Of a DNA stretch of 64,000 nucleotides, positions 16,725 to 27,543 are shown in pieces. The stretch comes from Hyphomicrobium denitrificans ATCC 51888 (GTDB lineage Bacteria > Pseudomonadota > Alphaproteobacteria > Rhizobiales > Hyphomicrobiaceae). The position numbers and the translations under genes were made by a program. The stretch spans positions 1,922,001 through 1,986,000 of the forward strand of contig NC_014313.1 in assembly GCF_000143145.1 (NCBI RefSeq). The letters are read 5' to 3'. Numbering within the stretch: the first letter of the stretch is position 1; each line of letters starts with the position of its first letter. Below the pieces are notes generated by a model. The model ran no database searches, was not told the origin of the DNA, and worked only from the letters and a program-made list of their open reading frames with translations.

Positions 16725-18269
16725 ATGACTGAGACCGCGACTTCCAGTGCGCCCGTCGTTCGATTTGCGCCCTCCCCTACCGGATATCTTCACATCGGCG
16801 GCGCGCGCACGGCGCTGTTCAACTGGCTCTACGCGCGGGGCCGTAACGGCAAATTCTTGCTGCGCATCGAGGACACGGACCGCGAGCGCAATAACGAGCA
16901 GGCAATTGCCGCCATTCTCGACGGCCTGGCTTGGCTCGGTCTCTCCTGGGACGGGGAGGCCGTCTCGCAGTTCGCCCGTGCCGACCGGCATCGCGACGTC
17001 GCAGCCGAGTTGCTGAAGCGCGGCGCGGCCTATCACTGCTACGCCTCTCCCGCCGAGATCGATGCGGCGCGCGAAAAGGCGAAGGCGGAAGGACGCCCGC
17101 TGATCTTTCTGTCACCGTGGCGCGACCGCGATCCGAAAGATGCGCCGAAGGACGTCAAGCCGGTGGTGCGTCTCAAGGCGCCGCGCGAGGGCGAGACTGT
17201 CGTCGAAGATCACGTGCAGGGGCATGTCGTGTTTCCGAACAAGGATCTCGACGATCTCATCATCCTGCGGTCGGACGGCAACCCGACGTACAATCTCGCC
17301 GTCGTCGTCGACGATCATGACATGGGTATCACGCATGTCGTGCGCGGCGCCGATCACCTGACCAACGCCGCACGTCAGACGCAGATTTATCAAGGCATGG
17401 GCTGGGCGGTTCCCGAGTTCGCGCACGTGCCGCTGATCCACGGGGCGGACGGCGCCAAGCTCTCGAAGCGACACGGCGCGCAAGGCGTCGAAGAATTCCG
17501 CGCGATGGGATATTTGCCCGAAGCGCTGCGCAATTATCTCGTGCGTCTCGGTTGGAGCCACGGCGATGATGAGATCATCTCGGCGGAGAACCTCCTCCGC
17601 TGGTTCGACATCGACGGCATCAACAAGGCTCCGGCGCGGCTCGACTTCAAGAAGCTCGACGATCTCAATGGTCACTACATTCGCGCTGCATCCGACGAGG
17701 ATCTCGCTCGTCAGGTTCGCGAGATGCTGCCGCATCTCGATTTCAAAGCGCTGAGCGACATCGCAATCGATCCGAAGGCGCCCGCGCGCTCCGACATCGC
17801 GCTCGCGCGAGAAGTCTTGCGTCAGCTGCCGCACGTCGCAACCGGAACCGAGCTTGCGAATTTATTTGCAGCAAAAGGGTGGGATGTTTTCCTTCGCGCG
17901 ATCCCCGCACTGAAGGAGCGTTCGAAAACTCTGACCGAGCTTATTGCCGGCGCGCTATTCATCGTCGCCGAGCGGCCGATCCGCTTTGAGGATAAGGCGG
18001 CGAAGCTGCTGAACGGCGAGGGCCGGGCATCGAACGCTGCGGCACTCAAAATTCTTTCGGCCATTCCCGAAAACGATTGGAAAGCGCCGACGTTGGAGGC
18101 CGCCGTTAAAGCTCACGCCGAAGCAACGGGCGCGAAACTCGGCAGCATCGCGCAACCGTTACGCGCGGCGCTCACCGGGCGCGCCGTTTCTCCGCCGGTG
18201 TTCGATGTGCTGGAACTTCTTGGCCGGAACGAGGTTCTTGCCCGGATTTCGGACGCGTCCGTCGTATGA
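16725..18269 (+). CDS. gltX: Glutamyl-tRNA synthetase
   Basis: Product of 514 aa (class I aminoacyl-tRNA synthetase). The HIGH motif is PTGYLHIGG (HIGG at residues 23-26) and the KMSKS-equivalent is KLSKRHG near residue 245. RIEDTDRER and the anticodon-binding C-terminal half are also typical. ATG 16725 has AAAAGG 5 nt upstream, so the in-frame ATG at 16665 is unlikely. It charges tRNA-Glu (and, in organisms with GatCAB, often tRNA-Gln). Divergent from comEC; gltA follows in the same direction after 198 bp. Confidence 0.97.
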   Translation: MTETATSSAPVVRFAPSPTGYLHIGGARTALFNWLYARGRNGKFLLRIEDTDRERNNEQAIAAILDGLAWLGLSWDGEAVSQFARADRHRDVAAELLKRGAAYHCYASPAEIDAAREKAKAEGRPLIFLSPWRDRDPKDAPKDVKPVVRLKAPREGETVVEDHVQGHVVFPNKDLDDLIILRSDGNPTYNLAVVVDDHDMGITHVVRGADHLTNAARQTQIYQGMGWAVPEFAHVPLIHGADGAKLSKRHGAQGVEEFRAMGYLPEALRNYLVRLGWSHGDDEIISAENLLRWFDIDGINKAPARLDFKKLDDLNGHYIRAASDEDLARQVREMLPHLDFKALSDIAIDPKAPARSDIALAREVLRQLPHVATGTELANLFAAKGWDVFLRAIPALKERSKTLTELIAGALFIVAERPIRFEDKAAKLLNGEGRASNAAALKILSAIPENDWKAPTLEAAVKAHAEATGAKLGSIAQPLRAALTGRAVSPPVFDVLELLGRNEVLARISDASVV

Positions 18270-18467
18270 CTAATGCACAATGCTGCTGCCGAACGAGGCT
18301 GGTTGCCGCACCGCAAAAAGATCGCTAAACCCGTTGCAGTGCAATCGCTTTTACGGCGACGGGAATGGCAGCTCCCAGTCGTTGACTGCGTGCCGTTACG
18401 GACGAAGAAAACACCATAAGTTTTCTCGGCAGTGGCGGCCATTGATCCTCGGGCGAGGTGGCAAACC

Positions 18468-19793
18468 ATGAACATTCACGACAGCAACGCGGCCAAGGGC
18501 GGAGAAGGCCCTAACAAACCGAACGCGACGATGACGGTCGACAACAAGCAGGTCGAACTCGCCGTTCGCACCGGCTCGATCGGGCCGGACGTGATCGACG
18601 TCGGCAACCTCTTCAAGCAGACCGGTTGCTTCACGTACGATCCGGGCTTCACGTCGACGGCGAATTGCAAGAGCGCCATCACGTATATCGATGGCGACAA
18701 GGGCGAGCTGCTGTATCGCGGCTACCCCATTGATCAGCTTGCTGAGAATACGAACTTCCTCGCGGTGTGCTATCTGCTGCTCTACGGAGAGCTACCGAAC
18801 AACACCGAGTTCATCAACTTCCGCCGCACCATCACCAGTCATACGATGGTGCACGAGCAGATGACCCGCTTCTTCACCGGCTACCGGCGTGACTCGCATC
18901 CGATGTCCGTGATGGTGGGCACCGTCGGCGCGCTGTCGTCGTTCTATCACGACTCGACCGACATCTCGGATCCAACCCAGCGCGAGATCGCCAGCCATCG
19001 CATGATTGCGAAGATGCCGACGATCGCGGCGATGACCTACAAGTACGCGATGGGTCAGCCGTTCATCTATCCGCGCAACGATCTCGACTACACGTCGAAC
19101 TTTCTGCAGATGTGCTTCGCGGTGCCGTGCGAGCCGTATGTCGTCAATCCGATCATCTCGCGCGCGCTCGATCGCATCTTCATCCTGCACGCCGATCATG
19201 AGCAGAACGCTTCGACCTCGACCGTGCGCCTCGCGGGGTCGTCGGGCGCCAACCCGTTCGCCTGTATTGCCTCGGGCATCGCGTGCCTCTGGGGACCGGC
19301 TCACGGCGGCGCCAATGAAGCCGCACTGAACATGCTGAAGGAGATCGGCTCGGTCGATCGCATTCCGGAGTTCGTCAAGAAGGCGAAGGACAAGAACTCC
19401 GGCTTCCGGCTGATGGGCTTCGGTCATCGCGTCTACAAGAACTACGATCCGCGCGCCAAGGTGATGCAGAAGACCTGCCACGAGGTGCTCGACGCGCTCG
19501 GCCACGGCGACGATCCGCTGCTGAAGATCGCGCTCGAACTCGAACGCATCGCGCTGCAGGACGAGTATTTCATCGAGAAGAAGCTCTATCCGAATATCGA
19601 TTTCTATTCGGGCATCACACTTCGGGCGATGGGCTTCCCGGTCGAGCTGTTCACGGTGCTGTTCGCGGTTGCGCGCACCGTCGGCTGGATCGCACAGTGG
19701 AAAGAAATGATCGAAGATCCGGAGCAGCGCATCGGGCGTCCGCGCCAGCTCTACATCGGTCCGCCGCGCCGCGATTTCCCCGCTCCCGGCTGA
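18468..19793 (+). CDS. gltA: Citrate synthase
   Basis: Product of 441 aa, the hexameric type I size of Gram-negative bacteria. It condenses acetyl-CoA and oxaloacetate to citrate. The catalytic histidine region [15 protein letters not shown], the [15 protein letters not shown] segment and the aspartate-bearing [17 protein letters not shown] are all present. ATG 18468 follows GAGG by about 9 nt; GTG/ATG codons further up lack a site. The last 43 bp overlap the convergent lpxB gene. Confidence 0.98.
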   Translation: MNIHDSNAAKGGEGPNKPNATMTVDNKQVELAVRTGSIGPDVIDVGNLFKQTGCFTYDPGFTSTANCKSAITYIDGDKGELLYRGYPIDQLAENTNFLAVCYLLLYGELPNNTEFINFRRTITSHTMVHEQMTRFFTGYRRDSHPMSVMVGTVGALSSFYHDSTDISDPTQREIASHRMIAKMPTIAAMTYKYAMGQPFIYPRNDLDYTSNFLQMCFAVPCEPYVVNPIISRALDRIFILHADHEQNASTSTVRLAGSSGANPFACIASGIACLWGPAHGGANEAALNMLKEIGSVDRIPEFVKKAKDKNSGFRLMGFGHRVYKNYDPRAKVMQKTCHEVLDALGHGDDPLLKIALELERIALQDEYFIEKKLYPNIDFYSGITLRAMGFPVELFTVLFAVARTVGWIAQWKEMIEDPEQRIGRPRQLYIGPPRRDFPAPG

Positions 19794-20983
19794 GCGGAGA
19801 CGACGGCCAGAACCGTATCGGCGGCGGCAATGCTGGGGCTCGAGGAAGCAAGACGAAGCTTCCCGGGCGTCCCGGCGAGCGCTTCAAGCTGCGCGCGCCG
19901 CTCGGGCGTGTCGCCAAGCAATGGCAGGATGGCGGCGCTGAGCGCTTCGGCCGTGCACGCCTCCTGCAGGTATTCCGGATAGACGTTTTTTCCGAGGACG
20001 AGGTTCGCCAGCACGACGCTCGGCACCTTGAGCAGGAACCGCAGATTGGCGATCAGCTTGTCGACACGGTAGGCGACGACGCTTGGCGTCTGAGCCAGCG
20101 CCAGTTCGAGCGTGACCGTGCCGGAGGCTGCGAGCGCGGCGCGCGCGAGCCGCATGGCGGCGTATTTGTCGGCCGATGCCGCATCGACGATGTGCGGTCG
20201 CACCGCCCAGGTTGCCGTCTTCGCGACGATGAGATCGCGGACATGGCGCACCGCCGGAATGACAACCTCGATCGGCTGTTGTGCCGAAACCCGCGCCACG
20301 GCGTCGCCGAAGACATCGACGAGGCGCGTGACCTCGGATGTGCGGCTGCCGGGTAGAACGAGCAGCACGGGCTTTTCCGCAGCGAGGCCGAGCCGCCGTG
20401 ACAGCGCCGCACCGTCCGCGCGTTCGATCGCATCGAGCTTCTCGATCAGCGGATGACCGACATACGTGCAGGCCGGTCCGCCAAGGCGCGCGTGTGCATC
20501 AGGCTCGAACGGCAGCAGCGCCAGGACATGATCGACGTAGCGGCGCATGCGCTTGGCGCGACCCGGCCGCCATGCCCAGACGCTCGGGCTCACGTAATCG
20601 ATGATCGGTATATCGGGCGCGCGTTTGCGAATGCGTTTCGCGATCGGATGCGTGAACTCCGGGCTGTCGATGATGACGACGGCATCGGGCTTGAACGCGA
20701 GCGCCGCGTCGACGGTCTGATACACACGCCGCATGATGCGCGGCAGGCGTGGCAGGATCGACATCGGTCCCATCACGGCGACGTCTTCGATCGGGAACAG
20801 CGAGGCAAATCCTTCGTGCGCCATATCCTCGCCGCCGACGCCCGCGAGCGTCAGCGTGCCGTCGTACCGTTGCTTGAGCGCAGCGATCAGTTTGCCGCCG
20901 AGCGCGTCGCCCGAGTGCTCGCCTGCGACGAGGAACAGCCGCAACTCTTTCTCGCCGGTTTGCTTGTGAGACGCGTCAGACAC
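19751..20983 (-). CDS. lpxB: Lipid-A-disaccharide synthase
   Basis: Product of 410 aa. LpxB transfers 2,3-diacylglucosamine from UDP-2,3-diacylglucosamine to lipid X, forming the tetra-acylated disaccharide of lipid A. Family elements: [17 protein letters not shown] at the N-terminus, [41 protein letters not shown] and [12 protein letters not shown]. It is the last gene of the lpx block; its ATG overlaps the lpxI stop by 8 bp, which suggests translational coupling. Confidence 0.97.
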   Translation of the reverse strand: MSDASHKQTGEKELRLFLVAGEHSGDALGGKLIAALKQRYDGTLTLAGVGGEDMAHEGFASLFPIEDVAVMGPMSILPRLPRIMRRVYQTVDAALAFKPDAVVIIDSPEFTHPIAKRIRKRAPDIPIIDYVSPSVWAWRPGRAKRMRRYVDHVLALLPFEPDAHARLGGPACTYVGHPLIEKLDAIERADGAALSRRLGLAAEKPVLLVLPGSRTSEVTRLVDVFGDAVARVSAQQPIEVVIPAVRHVRDLIVAKTATWAVRPHIVDAASADKYAAMRLARAALAASGTVTLELALAQTPSVVAYRVDKLIANLRFLLKVPSVVLANLVLGKNVYPEYLQEACTAEALSAAILPLLGDTPERRAQLEALAGTPGKLRLASSSPSIAAADTVLAVVSAQPGAGKSRRGGPM

Positions 20984-22253
20984 GCGCGGGCGCTCCCGTT
21001 TCGCTGATGAAAAGGCCGAGACTGTCCGCCAGCCGCACGGTTGCGCCGTCGATTGCGGTGTTCATCGTCTCTCCCAACTTCGCGACGCCTGCGAACTTAT
21101 ACTTCGCAGCCGTGCGTAGCAGCGCATCGTCGAGTTTCTGTGACGGCGCGACGACGATGACGCCTCGGCGCCGGTCACCTTTTCGCAACGACGCAACGTG
21201 CTCGATGACTTCGATGGGCGATTCCGATGTGCCCACCGCGATGACGCGTCCATGATCGATGATGGCTGCGGTGCCGGTCTCGAACTTGCCGCACGCTGCG
21301 AGGATGCCTGCACCACGGCGAATGTCAGGCATCGCGCGCGCATCGATCGCGACAGAACCGAGCCAGCCCGGGGCTCGCGTGTCCGGCTCGTCAGACGACA
21401 GGGCTGGTTCCGGCGCTTCCAAAATTCCGGCGACGAACACCCCGCGCGTTCCAGCGAGCGCGATCATCCGCTCCCGCTCGGCTGCGAGCACATGTCCGGC
21501 CATGACCGCGACACCTGCGAGCCCAGCAGATGCAATGTTCTCGATCGTATTCGGTCCAATCGCGGGCAGATCGACGCGAAGATCCTGTCCCGGCTTCGGC
21601 CGCTTCACGAGAACGCCGCCTTGCTTGGAATTGCCAGCCGCGCGGCGCGCCTCCGCCACGCGCTTCAGCATGCGATCCGTCCCTTCCGCACCTTCGATGG
21701 CTTCGACCCGCCCGTTGGCGATCACCGCCGCCTGCCCGATGTCGTAGCGTCCGAGCGCGGCGATCAGCGCGAAGCCCTTTTCTGCGTCGGTTGAATTTTG
21801 AGACGACAGCGGCGGCCCCGTCAGCACACCCTCGGCAACGGTCAGATCGCGCGCAACATCGCGAACGCCGACGATGTTCAAGCCGCGCCGCTCGAACAGA
21901 GCGACGAGCCCGCGCAGAACGGCATCGTCGCCGCCCGCCTTCAGGAAGCGCAGCACCGAAGGCAGAACCTGGAAGAATGCAATGTCAGGTCGCGCGGAAC
22001 GAAAATCCGGCCTCTGAAATCCGCCGAGCATCACGACGTCGCGAACGCCCGCCGCTTTCAGCGCCGCCGTCGCGCGGCCGGGTTGCGCCCAGTTGACGAC
22101 CGTATGGGGAAACATCGCGAGCGACGCATCGGCGGCGCCGCTGACCATCACGACGTGAACGTGGCCGCCGCGCGCAACGACGCTTTCCGCGACCTCACGC
22201 GGCAGCGATCCAGAGCCTGCGATAATCCCAATGCGATCCGCCGGCCCCGTCAT
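20976..22253 (-). CDS. lpxI: UDP-2,3-diacylglucosamine diphosphatase LpxI, with extra C-terminal domain copy
   Basis: Product of 425 aa, about 140 longer than usual for LpxI (DUF1009). Residues 1-277 make a complete enzyme: N-terminal domain IGIIAGSGSLPREVAE, then ALGRYDIGQAAVIANGRVEAIEGAEGTD and the active-site segment KPGQDLRVDLPAIG (Q223-D228). Residues 314-418 repeat the second domain in degenerate form: ACGKFETGTAAIIDHGRVIAV, RRGVIVVAPSQKLDDALL, ATVRLADSLGLF. The second copy lacks the QDLRVD motif. The enzyme hydrolyses UDP-2,3-diacylglucosamine to lipid X, using the catalytic strategy that replaces LpxH in alphaproteobacteria. It overlaps lpxB by 8 bp and follows lpxA by 9 bp. Confidence 0.93.
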   Translation of the reverse strand: MTGPADRIGIIAGSGSLPREVAESVVARGGHVHVVMVSGAADASLAMFPHTVVNWAQPGRATAALKAAGVRDVVMLGGFQRPDFRSARPDIAFFQVLPSVLRFLKAGGDDAVLRGLVALFERRGLNIVGVRDVARDLTVAEGVLTGPPLSSQNSTDAEKGFALIAALGRYDIGQAAVIANGRVEAIEGAEGTDRMLKRVAEARRAAGNSKQGGVLVKRPKPGQDLRVDLPAIGPNTIENIASAGLAGVAVMAGHVLAAERERMIALAGTRGVFVAGILEAPEPALSSDEPDTRAPGWLGSVAIDARAMPDIRRGAGILAACGKFETGTAAIIDHGRVIAVGTSESPIEVIEHVASLRKGDRRRGVIVVAPSQKLDDALLRTAAKYKFAGVAKLGETMNTAIDGATVRLADSLGLFISETGAPARV

Positions 22254-22262
22254 GGCCGGACC

Positions 22263-23069
22263 TCAGCTTTCCGTGCCGATTTTCGGCGTGCATAGCGAGC
22301 GCTTGCCGCCCTCGCGAATGAAAGCGAGGATTTCCTCGACCGATGCGTGGCCGGAGAATTCCTCGGCGACATCCTCCATGCGCTCGATCAGCGTGCCTTC
22401 CGCCGCGAACAGCGAACGATAGGCGCGGCGCAGATCGTGGATGTCGGCGCGCGAAAATCCGCGGCGCTGCAGGCCGACGATATTCAGTCCGGAAAGATAG
22501 GCGCGATTGCCGAGCGCCATGCCGTACGGGATGAGATCGTTCTCGAGGCCCGACATACCGCCGACGAAGGCGTGATGTCCAACGCGCGCGAACTGGATCA
22601 CGGCCGCGCCGCCGCCGATGATCGCGTAATCGCCGACCGTGCAATGGCCCGCGAGCATGACGTTGTTGGAAAAGATGACGCCGTTGCCGACGCGGCAATC
22701 ATGGCCGACGTGGCTGTTGGCGAGGAAGGCGCAACTATCGCCGACCGTCGTTACCGAGCCGCCGCCTTCGGTGCCCGGGTTCATCGTCACGCCTTCGCGG
22801 ATCAGGCAATCGGCGCCGACGGTGAGCGAGCACGGCTCGCCCTTGTATTTGAGATCCTGCGGCTGGTGGCCGATCGAAGCGAACGGAAAGATGCGCGTGC
22901 GTGCGCCGATCTCCGTCGTGCCGGCGACGACGACGTGGCTCACAAGCTCGACGCCCTCGCCGAGGCTCGCGTTCGGGCCGACGATGCAGAAGGGGCCGAC
23001 CTTTACGCCGGGGCCGAGGCGCGCGCCGTCTTCGACGATGGCGGTCGGATGAACGTCGACTTCAGCCAT
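22263..23069 (-). CDS. lpxA: UDP-N-acetylglucosamine O-acyltransferase
   Basis: Product of 268 aa with left-handed beta-helix hexapeptide repeats ([20 protein letters not shown], then repeated [IV]G units). It performs the first step of lipid A synthesis, O-acylation of UDP-GlcNAc. The catalytic histidine region is [22 protein letters not shown]; the C-terminal helices include [20 protein letters not shown] 23069 overlaps the fabZ stop by 8 bp (ATGGCTGA), indicating coupling; an upstream TTG at 23081 is less likely. Confidence 0.97.
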   Translation of the reverse strand: MAEVDVHPTAIVEDGARLGPGVKVGPFCIVGPNASLGEGVELVSHVVVAGTTEIGARTRIFPFASIGHQPQDLKYKGEPCSLTVGADCLIREGVTMNPGTEGGGSVTTVGDSCAFLANSHVGHDCRVGNGVIFSNNVMLAGHCTVGDYAIIGGGAAVIQFARVGHHAFVGGMSGLENDLIPYGMALGNRAYLSGLNIVGLQRRGFSRADIHDLRRAYRSLFAAEGTLIERMEDVAEEFSGHASVEEILAFIREGGKRSLCTPKIGTES

Positions 23070-23565
23070 TTTTGCTCGCAAAGGCGCGAGCGTCGGCGCT
23101 GTCGGCGAGCATGGCGCTGATCTCGGCTTCCGCCACGACCTGCCCGTTCACTTTCGCTTCGCCGCGGAAGCGCCAGACGCGCCCGCGATTGCGAACCTTC
23201 TTGACGTGATAGTGGAGCTGATCGCCAGGCAGCACGGGCTTGCGGAACTTGGCGTTGTCGATGCCCATGAAGTAGACGAGCTCGGCGCGATAATCCTCGC
23301 CGACGTTCGATACGCACAGCGCGCCCGCCGTCTGCGCCAGACCTTCGATGATCAGCACGCCCGGCATCACCGGGAATTGCGGGAAGTGGCCCTGGAAGAA
23401 CGGTTCGTTGATCGTCACGTTCTTGACGCCGACGCAGCTGTCGTCCCGGTCCATGTCGTAGATGCGATCGACAAGCAGGAACGGATAGCGATGCGGCAGC
23501 AGCTTCATCACGGTTGCAATATCCGCGGTTCCGAGCGCTTTGCCTGCCTTGGCCGTGTCGTCCAT
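23062..23565 (-). CDS. fabZ: 3-hydroxyacyl-ACP dehydratase FabZ
   Basis: Product of 167 aa with a hotdog fold. It dehydrates 3-hydroxyacyl-ACP and so balances fatty acid against lipid A synthesis. The active-site helix carries His and Glu in [33 protein letters not shown] is the conserved N-terminal stretch. I chose ATG 23565 because GGAG lies 9 nt upstream; for ATG 23571 the same site is only 3 nt away. Located between lpxD and lpxA, the classical position. Confidence 0.96.
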   Translation of the reverse strand: MDDTAKAGKALGTADIATVMKLLPHRYPFLLVDRIYDMDRDDSCVGVKNVTINEPFFQGHFPQFPVMPGVLIIEGLAQTAGALCVSNVGEDYRAELVYFMGIDNAKFRKPVLPGDQLHYHVKKVRNRGRVWRFRGEAKVNGQVVAEAEISAMLADSADARAFASKNG

Positions 23566-23621
23566 AACCATCAACTCCAATATAACCGCGGGAATTATGT
23601 TCCCGGCGGCATTTTTATCGC

Positions 23622-24683
23622 TCAGCTTCCGCCTGAGCCTTTTGAACCATCGTCGGCGCCGCTTCGGTCGCGTGCGGCCAGACGCTTCAAGAGCGCCTGC
23701 TCGCGCGCCGACTCGCGCAGCGGTTTTGCCGGGGTGCCGAAATATCTCGCTCCGGCCGGAACGTCATGTGCCGGATGCGACGCGCCGCCGACCTGCGCAC
23801 CGGTTCCGATCTTGATGTGGCCGACGGTGCCGGACTGGCCGCCCATGACAACGTAGTCGCCAAGCTCGGTCGAACCTGAGATGCCGCACATCGCGACGAT
23901 CACGCAGTGCCGGCCGAGCACGACGTTGTGCCCGATCTGGCAAAGATTATCAATTTTCGTGCCTTCGCCGATCATGGTGTCCTTCAGCGCACCGCGATCT
24001 ATTGTTGTATTGGCTCCGATTTCCACGTCGTCCTGAACGATGACGCGGCCGATCTGGGGGACCTTGAGGTGGCCGCCCGGACCCATAGCAAATCCGAAGC
24101 CGTCCTGGCCGATCCGGACGCCGGAATGGATAATCACGCGGTCACCAACGAGGGCGTGGGTGACGGTCGCGAGCGCGCCGATGTAGCAGTTCCGGCCGAT
24201 GGTCACGCGCGCGCCGACGACAGCTCCGGCGGCAATCCGCGTTCCGGCACCAATATGTGCCTCGCGGCCGATGACGGCCCCCGGCTCGATCACGACGCCG
24301 TCTTCGATGCGGGCCGTGGGGTCAACAGGCTGGGCTCCGGGCGTCGCCACCATCGGCTGCATCGCAGACGGGTAGAACAGCGCCAGGGCGCGGGCGAAGC
24401 CGTGGTAGGGCTGGCGGGTGACAAGGCCGACCGTCCCTGCCGGGATGCGGCCTGCGAGCGGCGGCGCGACGAGGCAGGCGCCTGCCTGCGTGCCATCGAG
24501 CTGAGCCAGGTACTTCTTATTGTCGATGAAGGAGATATGGGCGCGGCTCGCTTCTGCCAGCGGCCGCACGTCCTCGATCGGCATCGCCGGATCGGCACCT
24601 GCGGGCACTTCGGCCCCCGCGGCTTGAGCGACCTCGAATAGAGTATAAGGCCCGGCCCGCTCAAAAAATCCGGGATGCTCCAT
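23622..24683 (-). CDS. lpxD: UDP-3-O-acylglucosamine N-acyltransferase
   Basis: Product of 353 aa. The N-terminal uridine-binding domain ([21 protein letters not shown]) is followed by hexapeptide repeats of the beta-helix ([26 protein letters not shown]...), the phenylalanine-rich [10 protein letters not shown] and the catalytic histidine region [15 protein letters not shown]. The C-terminal helix [14 protein letters not shown] is typical. It adds the second acyl chain in lipid A synthesis. The Ser/Gly/Asp-rich last 12 residues are a short tail. Confidence 0.97.
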   Translation of the reverse strand: MEHPGFFERAGPYTLFEVAQAAGAEVPAGADPAMPIEDVRPLAEASRAHISFIDNKKYLAQLDGTQAGACLVAPPLAGRIPAGTVGLVTRQPYHGFARALALFYPSAMQPMVATPGAQPVDPTARIEDGVVIEPGAVIGREAHIGAGTRIAAGAVVGARVTIGRNCYIGALATVTHALVGDRVIIHSGVRIGQDGFGFAMGPGGHLKVPQIGRVIVQDDVEIGANTTIDRGALKDTMIGEGTKIDNLCQIGHNVVLGRHCVIVAMCGISGSTELGDYVVMGGQSGTVGHIKIGTGAQVGGASHPAHDVPAGARYFGTPAKPLRESAREQALLKRLAARDRSGADDGSKGSGGS

Positions 24684-24856
24684 CTTGCCGCCTCCGGCCC
24701 GCCGATGCTTCGGCGCTGTGTTGGGTGATTAAGGCGGTTGAATGAACGACGCCGGGAGCGTTGGCAAGCCCCCGGCGCGGTCAAATCAATCGCGTGACGC
24801 CTACGTATAGGCTGAGCGCTGTAATTCCGGGCGATTTGCCGCCGCCCGGACGCTCG

Positions 24857-27265
24857 CTAGAAGCGGCTCGACGCGCCGAAGCGGAAGAACTGCGTCTCGT
24901 CGTACTTCTCTTTGGTCAGGACTTTCGCGAAGTCCATGCGGATCGGACCGACCGGCGAGTTCCACATTAAGCTGGCGCCGACCGACGAACGGATCGAGCT
25001 GCTGTCCGCGAGTTGGCAAGGCTTTCCATTTTCCACGCAACCAGGAGCATTGAGTGCACTTTCAACACCGCCAGTTGCACCGAACAGAGAACCAGCATCC
25101 GCGAAGACTGCGCCGCTCAGGCCGAGATCGTCCGGAACGAACGGTAGCGGGAAGCGAATCTCGGCCGTCGTCGCCCAATACGTCTGGCCGCCGAGCGCGT
25201 CGTGGTTGGCCGAACTCAAGTCTCGCGGACCGTAACCGGCGCGATCGAAGCCGCGAACCGTCTCGCCGCCCTTGAAGAAGGAGTCGAGCAATCGAACGTC
25301 TTCACCGCCCCAACCCTGGATCGTGCCACCAATGGCGCGGCCGACGAAGGTGATCTTCTCGGTGATCGGATAGTAGGCGCGCGCTTCGGCGTTGACGCGC
25401 CAGTATTGAGCATCGCCGCCAAGACCAGCGAAGTCGGTTCCTGCCTGCAGGAAGTAGCCGCTGGTTGGGTTCTGCGCATTGTTGCGCTTATCGTAGGTGA
25501 TCGTCGTGCCGACAAGCGACGTCCAGTAACCGGAGTCGCGGCAACCCGGAGTGGTATTGTCTAATAGATTGGTGGCTCCGCACGCTTCCTTAATCGCGAT
25601 AGAAGCATTGTTCGAAACGTCGAAGATCTCGTCGCGCGACAGGCCGTAGCTCGTCTGCATCCACAGGTTCTCGGCAATCGGGAAGCCAAGGCGAACCTGA
25701 CCGCCAGCCTTGCGCTGATCAAAGCCCGACGAGTCCTGGTAGTTGAGCTGTTTATAGAAGAGGTCGAATCCAGCCGACAGGTTGCGGTCGAGGAAGCGCG
25801 GCTCGGTGAACGACAGGTCGACCTGCATACGCTCGAAGGAGCCTGCGAGACCGAGGCGCAGATACTGGCCGTTGCCGAACAGGTTGCGTTCCGTGATCGA
25901 CACGTCGCCGATGACGCCTTCATTGGTCGAGTAACCGGCACCGAACGAGAGTTCGCCCGTCGACTGTTCCTGCACCATGACGTCGAGAACGACGCGGTCA
26001 GGCGCGGAGCCCGGACGGCGCTTGATGTCGACGTCCTTGAAGATGCCGAGAGCCTTCAGGCGCTTCTTGGCGCGATCGACCATCAGCGAGTTGAAGGCAT
26101 CGCCTTCCGCCAAGCGGAATTCGCGACGGATCACGAAATCCTTGGTGCGCGTGTTGCCGATGACGTTGATGCGCTCGATGTAAATGCGCGGACCTTCGTC
26201 GATGATGTACGAGATCGAGATCGTGTGATTGGCGACGTCCGGCGTGGCGCGCGGGCGGACGCGAGCGAACGCGTACCCAGCGTCGGCGACGGCGAGCGTC
26301 AGCTTTTCACTCGTCTTGTCGATTTCGGAGGCGTCATAGACTTCGCCCGAGTTCGTCAGCAACTGGCTGCGATAATCGTCCGGGCGCACATCGGGAAGCG
26401 AGCTCTCGATGTTGATGGCGCCGAAATTGTAGAGCGGGCCTTCATCGACCGCGAAGGTGATGAGGAAGCCGGTGCCGTCCGGATCGATTTCAGCGTTCGC
26501 TGCCGTCACGGAGGCGTCGGCGTAGCCGTTCTTCAGGTAATACTGGCGGATCAGTTCCCGGTCGAGGTTCATACGATCGGGATCGTAGATCGACGTGCCC
26601 TTGAGGAAGTCGAACCAGCCGACCTGCGTCGTCGAGATGACGTCGCGCAGCTGGCTGTCGCTGAATGCGTGGTTGCCGACGAAGTTGATGCCTTTGACCT
26701 TCGTCGCGCCGCCTTCCGTGATCTCGAACACGAGGTTCACGCGGCTTTCTTCGAGTTGAATGAGCTTCGGCTCGACGCTCGCTGCAAAGAGACCCTGGCG
26801 GCGGTAGACGTCGAGGATGCGCTGCACGTCGGCCTGAGCCTTGGCGCGCGTGAAAACGGAACGGGCCTTGAGCTGCACTTCGCCGGACAGCGTCGCGGTA
26901 TCGACCTCGCTGTTCCCTTCGAAGGCGACCTGATTGATGATCGGGTTTTCCTTGACCGAGACAACGATCGTCGAACCCTTGGGCTGAATCGAAACGTCGG
27001 CGAACAAGCCGGTCGCGAACAGCGCCTTGATCGAGGCATCGACCTTGGCGGCGCTATAGCCGTCACCAACATTGAATTGCAGGTACGAGCGCACGGTTTC
27101 GGGCTCGACACGCCGGCTACCGACGACCTCGATATTGCGAATGACGCCCTGAGCAAACGCTGCACCCGACCCCCAGGTGGCGTCTCCCATCGCGATCACT
27201 GGCGAGATAAATGCAAGCGCCAAAAAGAGGCGCAAGCCCGCCATAATGACCTGAATTCTCTGCAT
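24857..27265 (-). CDS. bamA: Outer membrane protein assembly factor BamA
   Basis: Product of 802 aa. A signal peptide (residues 1-39, A-F-A-Q site) precedes five POTRA domains (about residues 40-440; e.g. VIRNIEVVGSRRVEPETVRSYL, IYIERINVIGNTRTKDFVIRREF). A 16-stranded barrel follows with the hallmark VRGF (GGETVRGFDRAGYGPRD) and a terminal aromatic FRFGASSRF. BamA is the core of the machine that inserts outer-membrane proteins, including the autotransporter at the left edge. Downstream of rseP after a 278-bp gap in which I see no gene. Confidence 0.98.
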   Translation of the reverse strand: MQRIQVIMAGLRLFLALAFISPVIAMGDATWGSGAAFAQGVIRNIEVVGSRRVEPETVRSYLQFNVGDGYSAAKVDASIKALFATGLFADVSIQPKGSTIVVSVKENPIINQVAFEGNSEVDTATLSGEVQLKARSVFTRAKAQADVQRILDVYRRQGLFAASVEPKLIQLEESRVNLVFEITEGGATKVKGINFVGNHAFSDSQLRDVISTTQVGWFDFLKGTSIYDPDRMNLDRELIRQYYLKNGYADASVTAANAEIDPDGTGFLITFAVDEGPLYNFGAINIESSLPDVRPDDYRSQLLTNSGEVYDASEIDKTSEKLTLAVADAGYAFARVRPRATPDVANHTISISYIIDEGPRIYIERINVIGNTRTKDFVIRREFRLAEGDAFNSLMVDRAKKRLKALGIFKDVDIKRRPGSAPDRVVLDVMVQEQSTGELSFGAGYSTNEGVIGDVSITERNLFGNGQYLRLGLAGSFERMQVDLSFTEPRFLDRNLSAGFDLFYKQLNYQDSSGFDQRKAGGQVRLGFPIAENLWMQTSYGLSRDEIFDVSNNASIAIKEACGATNLLDNTTPGCRDSGYWTSLVGTTITYDKRNNAQNPTSGYFLQAGTDFAGLGGDAQYWRVNAEARAYYPITEKITFVGRAIGGTIQGWGGEDVRLLDSFFKGGETVRGFDRAGYGPRDLSSANHDALGGQTYWATTAEIRFPLPFVPDDLGLSGAVFADAGSLFGATGGVESALNAPGCVENGKPCQLADSSSIRSSVGASLMWNSPVGPIRMDFAKVLTKEKYDETQFFRFGASSRF

Positions 27266-27543
27266 ACGCGGATTAGCCCCCGTGTGCCGCCGACCCCCGG
27301 TTCACATGCGCGCTGTCGGCGGCAGCGTCACACTCATGCGTCGTCAAGTGCGTTTTCTTCTTGTTTTTCGACGTGTTGTTATCGACTCGGCACTCAATCG
27401 TTTTCCCGCAACAACGCTCGACCTTCTTTTCGGACCCCCCGATTCGAAGTCGTAACCTGCTGCGGACGATAACGCTTTTAACGATTCAGAAGGGACCCGC
27501 AAAGTTGTAAGTTTACGCCACTCCCCCATGATTCCGCTTGGCT

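Noticed and set aside
24749..24780. Hairpin CGCCGGG...CCCGGCG after bamA
   Set aside because: Stem is interrupted and no T-run follows on the minus strand, so I do not call it a terminator.
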